Shown here piece by piece: positions 48,971-57,492 of a stretch of DNA of 64,000 nt. Position 1 is the stretch's first letter; each line of letters opens with the position of its first letter. The stretch spans positions 248,001-312,000 of the forward strand of contig NZ_JAFBGA010000008.1 of the NCBI RefSeq assembly GCF_016909575.1. Reading direction: 5' to 3'. The translations under genes were made by a program, and so were the position numbers. Under the pieces are notes generated by a model. The model ran no database searches and was not told the DNA's origin. It saw only the letters and a list, made by a program, of their open reading frames with translations. This stretch comes from Streptomyces sp. HB132. GTDB lineage: Bacteria; Actinomycetota; Actinomycetes; Streptomycetales; Streptomycetaceae.

Positions 48971-50263
48971 TTGTCCGCTGCTGAGCATCAGAGGCCGTTC
49001 GAAAACCGCAGACTTCTCGTGGTCTCCACCAACTACGCCCCCGAGCTGACGGGCATAGGCCCGTACGCCACGCAGCTCGCCGAGCACTGGGCCGCGTCCG
49101 GGGCCAGGACCGAGGTCCTGACCGGCATGCCGCACTACCCCGCCTGGAGCGTGGACGAGCGGTACCGCGGAGTGTGGCGTACGCGGGAGAGCCGGGAAGG
49201 GGTGCGCGTGCACCGGCGCCGACATTACGTACCCCCCCGCCAGACGGCTCTTCGCCGTGCCGCGTTCGAGGCGTCCTTCCTCGTCCACGGAATCCTCGCC
49301 CCGCCACCCGGCCGACCCGACGCGGTGATCTCCCAGATGCCGAGCCTCGCGGGCGGCGTGATCGCCGCCCGGCTGGCGCGCCGCCACCGCGTCCCCCACA
49401 TACCCGTCGTCCAGGACCTGATGGGCGCCGCCGCCGCGCAGAGCGGCATCCGAGGGGGAGACAGGGCGGCGGTCGTCGCCGCGAAGGCCGAACGTCACGC
49501 GCTGCGTGGCGCGGCACTCGTCGGCGTCATCCACGAGAGCTTCGTGGAAGGCGTCACCGCGCTCGGTGTGGACCCTGGACGCATCCGGGTCGTGCCCAAC
49601 TGGACCCACGTGCGGCCCCCTTCGGCCGACCGCGCCGCCACCCGTGCCAGGCTCGGCTGGGCCGAGGGCACCCCCGTGCTCCTGCACTCCGGGAACATGG
49701 GCCTCAAACAGGGGCTCGACGTCCTGGTCGCTCTGGCGCGGCTGGCCCCGGACGTCCGGGTCGTCCTGATGGGCGACGGCAACCAGCGCGAACGGCTGCG
49801 CGAGCGGGCCAGGGGCCTGCCCAATGTCGACTTCCTCCCGCCGGCGGGCGCCGACGACTTCACCGACGTGCTCGCCGCCGCCGATGTGCTCGCTGTCACC
49901 CAGCGGGCATCCGTGCTCGACATGAGCGTCCCGTCCAAACTCACCTCGTACTTCGTCTCCGGACGCCCCGTCGTCGCCTCCGTGGCCGACGAGGGCGGCA
50001 CCGCCGACGAGGTGCGCCGCTCGGGCGCGGGGGTTCTCGTGCCACCCGAGGACCCCGCAGCGCTCCTCGCCTCCGTACGCCGGCTGGCCGCCGACCCCAC
50101 GGCGGCAGAGGCCCTGGGCGCGCACGGCCCGCGGTACGTCGCACAGCACCTGAGCAGGGAGGCGGGCCTCGCCCGCTTCGACGCCCTGCTGTCCGAGGCA
50201 CTCGCGGACGCACGAACCGGGGACACGCGAACCGGGCACACACGAGGGGGAGCACGCCGATGA
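48971..50263 (+). CDS. GT4 family glycosyltransferase (WcaI-like)
   Basis: Retaining glycosyltransferase of 430 residues, GT-B fold. N-terminus LLVVSTNYAPELTGIGPYAT is typical of WcaI-type colanic acid transferases; later VVPNWTHVRP, LLHSGNMGLKQGLDVLVALA, and MGDGNQRERLRERARGL form the nucleotide-sugar site. TTG is chosen because GGGGGAAGG lies ten bases before it and a promoter-like TTGTGC...GATAAG lies further upstream; a GTG at 48896 would place the start within that promoter. First gene of a three-gene coupled unit. Confidence 0.85.
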   Translation: MSAAEHQRPFENRRLLVVSTNYAPELTGIGPYATQLAEHWAASGARTEVLTGMPHYPAWSVDERYRGVWRTRESREGVRVHRRRHYVPPRQTALRRAAFEASFLVHGILAPPPGRPDAVISQMPSLAGGVIAARLARRHRVPHIPVVQDLMGAAAAQSGIRGGDRAAVVAAKAERHALRGAALVGVIHESFVEGVTALGVDPGRIRVVPNWTHVRPPSADRAATRARLGWAEGTPVLLHSGNMGLKQGLDVLVALARLAPDVRVVLMGDGNQRERLRERARGLPNVDFLPPAGADDFTDVLAAADVLAVTQRASVLDMSVPSKLTSYFVSGRPVVASVADEGGTADEVRRSGAGVLVPPEDPAALLASVRRLAADPTAAEALGAHGPRYVAQHLSREAGLARFDALLSEALADARTGDTRTGHTRGGARR

Positions 50264-51948
50264 CGCACCAGATCCGACCCCTGGACGACCAGGACGAACC
50301 GGCCCTGCTGCGCGACCAGTTCCGCCAGCTCCTGCGCTACCGGGCGCTGCTCGCCGGAGGCGTCGTCGCGGGCCTTCTCGGCGGAGGGTTCCTCGCCCTG
50401 AGCGGCGACGACACCTACACGGCCACCGGGGAGGTGCAGGTGCGGTCCGCGACCGCCGACCCCTTCTCCACCGGAGCCTCCGCCGACAAGGGCATCAACA
50501 TCGGCTCCGAACGGCAGACCGCGGTCAGTGACACCGTGGGCGACCTGGCCGCCGGGGCCCTGCTCAAGAAGGGCGACGACGTCACCGCCCGCAAGCTGCT
50601 CACCGGCCTCCAGGTCACCAACCCGCCCAACACCCTGACTCTCCGCTTCTCCTACACCGGTGCCTCCCCCGAGCAGGCCCGCGACCGCGCCGAAGCGCTG
50701 GCCAACGCCTACCTGGCGCACCGCAAGGCGCGCACCCAGGAGAGCATCGACAACATGGCGAACGGCTACCGCGCCCAGCTCGAACCGCTCGAGGAGAAGC
50801 GCGACCTGCTGGAGGAGCGCACCGGGGTCGACGCCGCGGACGACGTCAGCAGCGCACGCGCGAACATCATCGTCTCCATCTCCGAACTGAGCCGGAAGAT
50901 CTCCGAACTCAAGGCCCTCGACACCACTCCCGGCTACCTCAACAAGAAGCCGGTCGCCCCCACCGAGCCCGCCGGAGCCGGTCTCCCGCTGCTCCTCGGG
51001 CTCGGTGCGGTCGTCGGTCTGGCCCTCGGACTGCTGCTGTCCTGGGTGCGTCTCGTCTTCGACCCCGCCGTGCGCTCCCCCCGCGAACTCGTACGCTCCC
51101 TCGGGGCCCCGCTGCTCGGGACCCTGCCCAGGGAACGCGCCGCCAACGGAACCCTGCTCGCGATCGGACGCAGCGGTTCGCGGCTCGCCGAGGAGTACCG
51201 CGCGGTCGCCTTCCGGCTCGCCTACGACCCGTCGTTCGCGGACAGCCGCCGGCTCCTGGTCACCGCGCCGCGGGGGGACAACGCCGCGGCGTCCGCCGCG
51301 GCGGTCAACCTGGCCGCCGCCTTCGCCGAGATGGGCCGCGACGTCCTGCTCGTCGAGGCCGACCTGCGCACCCCCTCGCTGGCCCGCGACCTGGGGCCGG
51401 CGGCCCATGAGGTCCGGCCGCCGAGGTGGGCAGCCGAGGAGGGCGACCGCAGCTGGCCGGCGGGCGGCCGCTGCAACGTGGACGTGCCGGGCTCCGGGGC
51501 GTTCGCCCTCGTGGCCGGGACCACCGCGGACAACGTGCCGCGCGCCCTGACCGCCGCGTCCGTCGCGCGGATCGTGGCCGAGGCCGACCGCCCCGGCGCC
51601 GTGGTCATCGTCCTCGCCCCACCGGTGCTGTCGTACGCCGACGCGGTCGCGCTCGTCGACCGGGTCGAGGGCGTCATGATCGTCTGCGACCCGCGCGAGA
51701 CGCACCGCAGCGACCTGGAACGCATCCGGGAGATCATCGGAGCCTCCGGCGGCCAGGTGCTCGGCGCACTGCTCCACACCGGCCGGGGCGGGCCGGGCCG
51801 CGTGGAACGCCGGGCCAGGTCCGGCCGGCGCCGCGGTGGCGGTGGTCCGGGCGTCCCGGCCCTCGAGGCGGACGCGCCGGAGATCACCGGGAATCCGGAC
51901 GAGACCATGGGGCTGCGCTCCTTCACCCTCCCGGGGGCGCGCCGGTGA
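50260..51948 (+). CDS. Wzz-type chain-length protein with degenerate BY-kinase domain
   Basis: A 562-residue inner-membrane protein of the polysaccharide co-polymerase type. Two membrane helices (LLAGGVVAGLLGGGFLALSG and LPLLLGLGAVVGLALGLLLS) flank a coiled-coil extracytoplasmic part; the C-terminal half has the fold of a bacterial tyrosine kinase. Where Walker A should be, the sequence is LVTAPRGDNAAASAAAVNLA, without GKS/T, and Walker A' reads VLLVEADLRTP with Glu for the first Asp. No tyrosine cluster follows. It probably sets chain length without kinase activity. ATGA and GTGA overlaps with both neighbours. Confidence 0.88.
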   Translation: MTHQIRPLDDQDEPALLRDQFRQLLRYRALLAGGVVAGLLGGGFLALSGDDTYTATGEVQVRSATADPFSTGASADKGINIGSERQTAVSDTVGDLAAGALLKKGDDVTARKLLTGLQVTNPPNTLTLRFSYTGASPEQARDRAEALANAYLAHRKARTQESIDNMANGYRAQLEPLEEKRDLLEERTGVDAADDVSSARANIIVSISELSRKISELKALDTTPGYLNKKPVAPTEPAGAGLPLLLGLGAVVGLALGLLLSWVRLVFDPAVRSPRELVRSLGAPLLGTLPRERAANGTLLAIGRSGSRLAEEYRAVAFRLAYDPSFADSRRLLVTAPRGDNAAASAAAVNLAAAFAEMGRDVLLVEADLRTPSLARDLGPAAHEVRPPRWAAEEGDRSWPAGGRCNVDVPGSGAFALVAGTTADNVPRALTAASVARIVAEADRPGAVVIVLAPPVLSYADAVALVDRVEGVMIVCDPRETHRSDLERIREIIGASGGQVLGALLHTGRGGPGRVERRARSGRRRGGGGPGVPALEADAPEITGNPDETMGLRSFTLPGARR

Positions 51949-53189
51949 GAGCCCGCACCGCGATCCTCTGCTCGGTCGCGGACCAGGGCGTGGCGGCGCT
52001 CACCAACATCCTGGTGCTCGTGGCCGCGGCCCGCCTCTCCACCGTGGCCGACTTCGCCCGCTTCTCCGCCGTCTACCTCGTCTTCACGGTGCTGCTGGGC
52101 GTCTCCGGCGCGTACACCGGGCAGCCCCTGGTCCTGCGGCGCGGCGCCGGTGAGGACGTCCGGGGTGCCTGCCGCTCTGCCGTCGTGTTCACCGTGGTGG
52201 CCGCGGCCGCTCTGGGCGGCCTGCTCGCCGCCGTCTGCCTGTTAGTCCCGGGGGACACCGCCCGCGCGTTGGTGATGCTGGGCCTCGTCCTGCCGGTGGT
52301 GCTGGGGCAGGACGCCCTGCGCTACGCCTTCTCCACCCTGCAGCAACCCCATCTCGCCCTGTGCGGGGACCTGCTGAGGCTCGCCTGTGTGCTGGGCGCG
52401 CTGTCCGTCCAGGGCTACGGGGCCACCCCTGCCCGGCTGGTCCTGGTCTGGGGACTGTCCGCCTTGCCGGCCCTCGTGCTGTCCGCCGCACTGCTGCACC
52501 GCTCGACCGCCGGGACCGGGCTGCTGCTGCGCCCGATGCTCATGCGGGGGCACCTCGGGCGGCGCTTCGTCGTCGAATTCGGTGTCGGCAACGCGACCAG
52601 CCAGCTCGCCGTCCTCGGTCTCGGGGCCGTCGGCAACCCACTCCTTGTCGGCGCCCTGCGTGGGGCCACCACCCTGTTCGGGCCGCTCAACGTGCTGTTC
52701 ACCTCCGCCACGTCCTTCGGCCCGCCCCTGCTCGGCCGCATCGGTGACGAACGGCGCCTTGTCAGGGCCACCGCGGGACTCGCCGCCGTCCTCGCCGCCA
52801 CCGCCGCCCTCTGGGCCACCGCGCTGGCCCTGCTGCCCGAGCGGGCGGGGCACGAACTCCTCGGTGACACCTGGCCGGCGGCCGCCGCCCTGCTTCCGGC
52901 GACCGGCAGCCAGTACGCGGCGATGGCGGCAGGCACCTGCGGACTGCTCGCCCTGCGCATGCTGGACCCGCGCACGACGCTGAGCATCCAGGTGGTCTTC
53001 TCGCTCACCGCCGTGGCCCTGATGGCCGGCGGATACGTCCTCGGCGGCGTCCCCGGGGCGGCCTGGGGGCTGTGCCTCGGATCGCTCTGCAAGGCCGCCG
53101 CCACCTGGACCAGGGTCGCCCGGCTGCGCCGCGGGGCACAGGGCGCGGAAAGGACCGTCAGCGCCGACGCGCTGCCCTCCGCTCCCTGA
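51945..53189 (+). CDS. Polysaccharide flippase (Wzx-like, MOP superfamily)
   Basis: Membrane protein of 414 residues with about 12 helices and no polar domains, typical of lipid-linked oligosaccharide flippases: ILCSVADQGVAALTNILVLV at the N-terminus, FVVEFGVGNATSQLAVLGLG, and GALRGATTLFGPLNVLFTSA. It would move lipid-linked repeat units across the membrane for the polymerase encoded convergently. GTG start coupled to the previous gene; 3' end overlaps the polymerase gene by 32 bases. Confidence 0.82.
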   Translation: MRARTAILCSVADQGVAALTNILVLVAAARLSTVADFARFSAVYLVFTVLLGVSGAYTGQPLVLRRGAGEDVRGACRSAVVFTVVAAAALGGLLAAVCLLVPGDTARALVMLGLVLPVVLGQDALRYAFSTLQQPHLALCGDLLRLACVLGALSVQGYGATPARLVLVWGLSALPALVLSAALLHRSTAGTGLLLRPMLMRGHLGRRFVVEFGVGNATSQLAVLGLGAVGNPLLVGALRGATTLFGPLNVLFTSATSFGPPLLGRIGDERRLVRATAGLAAVLAATAALWATALALLPERAGHELLGDTWPAAAALLPATGSQYAAMAAGTCGLLALRMLDPRTTLSIQVVFSLTAVALMAGGYVLGGVPGAAWGLCLGSLCKAAATWTRVARLRRGAQGAERTVSADALPSAP

Positions 53190-54693
53190 ACGTGGTGATC
53201 AGCAGCAGGCACAGGGCGGCGATCGCCAGCTTCCCCGCCGCCTGGAGCAGCGGACCACGCAACAGGATGAAGGTGTACCCGGCGATGAGAGGTGCCGCGA
53301 TCGCCAGCACACTGCCCGGGCCCGGACCCGCCCGGGTGACGGCCAGCGCGTACCTGCGGTCGGTACGGGCCGCGGCGTAACCGATCAGGGCCAGGCCGCC
53401 GATCATCCCGGTCGCGCCGAAATCGACCCAGAACTCGGTCCACAGAGGGGCCGAGAGGTTGGTCATACGCAGCCCCATCCACTGCCCGACCCTTACCCCG
53501 GTGTCCTCAGGCTTCCCGCTCCACACCGCGCGCGGCACGAAGAACAGTGCGGAGCCGGCGAGTTGGCGGCCGTAGGTGTGCTCCCTGGTGTCGACCCAAG
53601 AGATGGTGTTGGCGAACATCACCATCTGGTCGTAGTCCTTGGTCACCAGCGGCTCGAAGACCGAGGCCGACTGCGCGGACCGCTGTGCTTCGTCGTCGTA
53701 CCGGAACTTGTCCGCGTACGGGAACACCACCAGTGCCCCCACCACCCCCGTCGCCAGCACGGTGCGGTAGACCGCCGCACTGCTCGGGAGCGCGGTGAAC
53801 ACGAACGCCATCAGCACCGTCAGGAACCAGTAACGGGCGTTGGATATCGGGTTGTTCACCACGAGGTTCAGTGCTCCGAGCGCCACCCACACCAGCACCG
53901 TGGACGGGGTGCGCCGGGCCCGGTAGGAGGTCGCCAGACGGCGGGTGTAGAGGAGCAGTGCCAGCAGCGCCGGGACCTGGCCGAAGCCCTTGAGGAACGC
54001 CGAGCCGACATTGGACCCCTCCGCCGCGACCCCGGTCGCCGCGACGGTCTCGTTGATCTCCTGCCGGCTGGAGAAGAAGACCGCGGGCCCGCCCAGCTTC
54101 AGCATGTAGAACGCGCTCGCCGCGAATGCCACCAGCACCAGCAGCCGCAGCCGCACGGGATGCGCGAGAGCGGGACCCCAGCTCCGCACCGAGACCGTAC
54201 GGCGTCGCAGCGGGCGCCGCGAGGCCAGCAGCGCCCCCAGGTCGTAGGCGGCACACCCCACCAGAACCATCGCGATGGCCGTGACCAGGTCCTGGCGCGG
54301 TCCCACCATCGGCGTCGGCGTCTGCCCGATCACCACCTGGGCGAACGGGGCCACGCCCATCGCGATGTACACGAACATCCAGAAGACGCCCTGGAGCAGC
54401 CGCCGCCGGGTGGAGAGGATCATCGTCGCCAGCCGCGCCCCGGCGTAGCAGGTCAGGACAAGCTGGAGCCAGTACGCCGTGTCCCGGACCTCGCTGCCGG
54501 GCTGGGCGGCGATCACCGCGGGCAGGAAGCAGACCAGCCCCAGGATGAGCGGCACGGACAGGGCCCGCGACAGCATCGACCAGGCGATGGGCTGCTCGGG
54601 CGGCTCCGGGACGCCGCCCGGGGCCCATGCCCACTCCGGACGCGCGACCGCGCGGGCGGCCTGCTCCTGCGCCGACGTGTGCACCGACGTCAT
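53158..54693 (-). CDS. Polysaccharide polymerase-like membrane protein (Wzy/O-antigen type)
   Basis: A 511-residue membrane protein with about 12 helices and a large loop between late helices (YDDEAQRSAQSASVFEPLVT ... DTREHTYGRQLAGSALFFVP, RAVWSGKPEDTGVRVGQWMG). The loop wording, LFFVPRxxWxxKP, is typical of Wzy/O-antigen polymerases. It is in a locus with a flippase and chain-length protein, which supports the call. ATG start, in a divergent gap with the next glycosyltransferase. Confidence 0.8.
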   Translation of the reverse strand: MTSVHTSAQEQAARAVARPEWAWAPGGVPEPPEQPIAWSMLSRALSVPLILGLVCFLPAVIAAQPGSEVRDTAYWLQLVLTCYAGARLATMILSTRRRLLQGVFWMFVYIAMGVAPFAQVVIGQTPTPMVGPRQDLVTAIAMVLVGCAAYDLGALLASRRPLRRRTVSVRSWGPALAHPVRLRLLVLVAFAASAFYMLKLGGPAVFFSSRQEINETVAATGVAAEGSNVGSAFLKGFGQVPALLALLLYTRRLATSYRARRTPSTVLVWVALGALNLVVNNPISNARYWFLTVLMAFVFTALPSSAAVYRTVLATGVVGALVVFPYADKFRYDDEAQRSAQSASVFEPLVTKDYDQMVMFANTISWVDTREHTYGRQLAGSALFFVPRAVWSGKPEDTGVRVGQWMGLRMTNLSAPLWTEFWVDFGATGMIGGLALIGYAAARTDRRYALAVTRAGPGPGSVLAIAAPLIAGYTFILLRGPLLQAAGKLAIAALCLLLITTFRERRAARRR

Positions 54694-54802
54694 GCGCCCC
54701 CCCCGGGATCAGTGAACCGCTGAACACTCTAACGAATCAGCCCACTTGAGGGGGCGCGATGACTACCCTGTGAATTATTGGCCGCAGTCGAGGGGAACTC
54801 TG

Positions 54803-55963
54803 GTGAAAGTCCTGCACGTTGTCACGCTCCACACTCCGGACCATGCCTTCGGCGGGCCGACCCGGGTGGCGTTCAACCTCTCCAAGGTCCAGCGGGCGAA
54901 CGGCCATGACGCGCGCGTCATGGCCCTCGGCGACGGCTTCCCCGACGGCGAACTGCCCAGCCACGTGGAGGGAGTTCCCGTCCACCTCTTCCAGGCACGG
55001 CACCTGCTCCCGATGTTCGAGGTCAGCGGCATCACCTCCGCCGCGCTGCTGCGCACCGCGCGCCGCATGATGCGTGGCGCCGACCTCGTGCACGTCCATC
55101 TGATGCGGGACCTGGTGACCCTGCCGGCGGCGCTCCTCGCGCTCGCGACCCGCACACCCCTGGTCGTCCAGACACACGGCATGATCGACCCCACCGAGAA
55201 GAAGGTCGCCCAGCTCACCGACGTCCTCGGGGTCCGCAAGGTGCTGCGCGAGGCCGACGCCGTCCTGCACCTCACCGAGATGGAGCGGGTCGATGTGAAC
55301 GCCGTCGCGGCTCCCGTACCGCTCACCCGCACCGTGCGGCTGGTCAACGGCGTCCGCCCGCAGGAGCGCAAGCCCGCCCGCGACCCCGGCCGCCCGCCGA
55401 CGGTGCTGTACCTCGCCCGCATCCAGGAGCGAAAGCGGCCCGAGGACTTCATCGCCGCGATGCCGCACGTCCTCGCCCGCCACCCGGACGCCCGCTTCGT
55501 GCTGGCCGGCCCGGACACCGGCGCGCTGGCCGGCACCCTGGCCCTCGCCCGGGAGCTGGGTGTCACGGACTCACTCGACCATGTGGGCCCGCTGGAGCAC
55601 GACGAGGTCCTCGCCGCCGGACGCGAGGCCGATGTGTACGTGCTCCCGGCGATCGAGGAGCCGTTCCCGGTCTCGGTCCTGGAGGCGATGTCGGTCGGCA
55701 CTCCGGTCGTCATCACCCGCACCTGCGGGCAGGGCCCCGATGTGTCGGGGGCCGGTGCGGGCCGGGTCATCGACAGCCGGGTCGGCGAGGACGCGGCCAA
55801 CGCCCGCAAGGTCGCCGACGCGATCCTGGAGCTGCTGGAGCCGGAGGCCGCCGAGCAGGCGGGCAAGGCGGCCTGGCAGCTGGTCAACGACCGGTTCACC
55901 ATCGAGGCCGTCACCGCCACCCTCCGGCGGACCTACGAGGATGTGGTCCGCCGGAGGCGGTGA
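54803..55963 (+). CDS. GT4 family glycosyltransferase
   Basis: GT-B glycosyltransferase of 386 residues. KVLHVVTLHTPDHAFGGPTR starts the acceptor domain; VLYLARIQERKRPEDFIAAM, FVLAGPDTGAL, and VLPAIEEPFPVSVLEAMSVG (the E-x7-E motif EEPFPVSVLE) form the donor site. GTG chosen since GAGGGG lies eight bases upstream. Adds a sugar to the lipid-linked unit; specificity unknown. Confidence 0.9.
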   Translation: MKVLHVVTLHTPDHAFGGPTRVAFNLSKVQRANGHDARVMALGDGFPDGELPSHVEGVPVHLFQARHLLPMFEVSGITSAALLRTARRMMRGADLVHVHLMRDLVTLPAALLALATRTPLVVQTHGMIDPTEKKVAQLTDVLGVRKVLREADAVLHLTEMERVDVNAVAAPVPLTRTVRLVNGVRPQERKPARDPGRPPTVLYLARIQERKRPEDFIAAMPHVLARHPDARFVLAGPDTGALAGTLALARELGVTDSLDHVGPLEHDEVLAAGREADVYVLPAIEEPFPVSVLEAMSVGTPVVITRTCGQGPDVSGAGAGRVIDSRVGEDAANARKVADAILELLEPEAAEQAGKAAWQLVNDRFTIEAVTATLRRTYEDVVRRRR

Positions 55964-55966
55964 GCC

Positions 55967-56794
55967 TCAACCTGTCTTTCCCTCGCGGGACTTGAGGGCG
56001 ATCTGCCAGCGGTAGAAGCTCATCGCGAGGGCGAAGTCCAGGCCCGCACGCCCGTCGAGGAATCCCCGCCGGTAGACGTACATGTAGGCGAAGGACACCA
56101 GCGGCTTGAACGGCGCCTTGTGGAAGAGCTGCCCCTGACGGGACTTCACCTTCCGCACCTGCTCCTTGACCTCGGGGTGGTGCTCCAGCCACGCCTCCCA
56201 GTCCGAGTAGCGGTTGTGCCGTTCGAACCAGGCGGTGACCGGGTCCAGGTCCTGGTGCTCGATGGGGTTGCTCAGCGCCGAGGCCGTCGCCGCGACCGGC
56301 TGGTAGTGCCCCTCCACCTCACCGATGCCCGGTGCCGCGAGGTCGCCGACCTCCGGGTAGTGGCACCGGGTCCGGTCGGTCAGGGACCGCTTGCGGATCG
56401 TGTAGCCGTGCCGCAGCCGCTTCCCGGAGAACCAGTAGCCAAGCGGTATGTCGTACGCGGCCGGCTTCGGGCTGTCCGTGTCGGCGAAGATCCGCCGCAG
56501 CTCCGCCAGCAGCCCCGGACTGAGCCGCTCGTCCCCGTCGAGCAGCAGGATCCAGTCCAGATCCGTGCGGACGTTCTCCAGGCACCACTGCTTCTTGCGC
56601 GGATGTCCTCCGTCCCAGGTGTACGTGACCACTTCGGCCCCGCACTCCTCGGCGATCTTCGCTGTGTCGTCGGTGCTGTGGGAGTCCACCACGACGACCG
56701 CCTCGAAGTGGCCGAGGACCGACTTCACCGCCTCGGCGATGTTCAGTCCCTCGTTCTTGGTGGGGATCGCGACGGCGATGGGGAGCTTGCTCAT
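55967..56794 (-). CDS. GT2 family glycosyltransferase
   Basis: GT-A glycosyltransferase of 275 residues similar to WaaE/KdtX-type enzymes. IAVAIPTKNEGLNIAEAVKS, VVVVDSHSTDDTAKIAEECG and the metal-binding DWILLLDGDERLSPGL (DxD as DGD) are clear; the C-terminus SFAYMYVYRRGFLDGRAGLD is typical for the WaaE-like group. ATGA overlap with the upstream lipoprotein gene; last gene of the minus-strand chain. Confidence 0.9.
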   Translation of the reverse strand: MSKLPIAVAIPTKNEGLNIAEAVKSVLGHFEAVVVVDSHSTDDTAKIAEECGAEVVTYTWDGGHPRKKQWCLENVRTDLDWILLLDGDERLSPGLLAELRRIFADTDSPKPAAYDIPLGYWFSGKRLRHGYTIRKRSLTDRTRCHYPEVGDLAAPGIGEVEGHYQPVAATASALSNPIEHQDLDPVTAWFERHNRYSDWEAWLEHHPEVKEQVRKVKSRQGQLFHKAPFKPLVSFAYMYVYRRGFLDGRAGLDFALAMSFYRWQIALKSREGKTG

Positions 56795-57492
56795 CCATTG
56801 TCTCCTTGAGGCAGCCAGGCGTAGCAGCCTGTGGAGGTGAAGGCGCGGGCGGACTCCGGGACGGTGACCTCCACCCGCTTGCCGTCGGCGGAGGAACCCG
56901 AGTCGAGTTCCTTGCCGCCGGCTCCGGTCAGCTGCCAGTTGCACGCCTTGGTGGGGGAGGGGGCCGTGTACCGTCCCGGCCGGATCTTCGCGCCCTTGTG
57001 GGTGCCGTCGGCGTAGCCGAGTGCCGCCTCGTCGAGGAGGTCCTGGTGCCGGGGGCAGAGATGGGCCACGGCCGGCTTCGCGTCCGTGATCTCGCCGGAG
57101 ACGATCGCGCCGACGGCGATGTCGCGGTCCGCCTTGACCAGGTAGCGGAGCCGGTCACAGGTCTCCTGCCCCGTCTGGAGTACCGCGGCCGGGTCCATCC
57201 CCTCGGGTACGCGGTCGGTCAGATACTCCTTCTGCTTCTTGGTGAGGGAGCCCGTGGCCGGGGTGATGTCCCCGGCGGGCGCCTTCGGTGTGCCGGTGGA
57301 CTTCCGGGGGCTCGGCGTCGTCGTCCGGGCCGCCGGAGGTGCGACGGAGGGCGTGGGGGAGGCCGCGACGGACGGCTTGCCACCCGCCCCGGCCTCCCCG
57401 CCCCCGTCGCCGGACCCGCCGGACGAGCCGCAGGCGGCCAGCACCGCCGTCGCGAGGGCGACGGCGGCGCTGGCCAGGAACGGGTATCTCAT
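56791..57492 (-). CDS. Lipoprotein of unknown function
   Basis: Exported lipoprotein, 233 residues: signal with lipobox LAAC (Cys21), a Gly/Ser-rich then Thr/Pro-rich linker (TTTPSPRKSTGTPKAPAG), then a domain with TGQETCDRLRYLVKADRDIA, VAHLCPRHQDLLDEAALGYA and KIRPGRYTAPSPTKACNWQL, where four Cys could form two disulfides. The last part resembles proteins with a predicted beta-rich end. Coupled to both neighbours by ATGA overlaps, so it belongs to the polysaccharide operon. Confidence 0.8.
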   Translation of the reverse strand: MRYPFLASAAVALATAVLAACGSSGGSGDGGGEAGAGGKPSVAASPTPSVAPPAARTTTPSPRKSTGTPKAPAGDITPATGSLTKKQKEYLTDRVPEGMDPAAVLQTGQETCDRLRYLVKADRDIAVGAIVSGEITDAKPAVAHLCPRHQDLLDEAALGYADGTHKGAKIRPGRYTAPSPTKACNWQLTGAGGKELDSGSSADGKRVEVTVPESARAFTSTGCYAWLPQGDNG

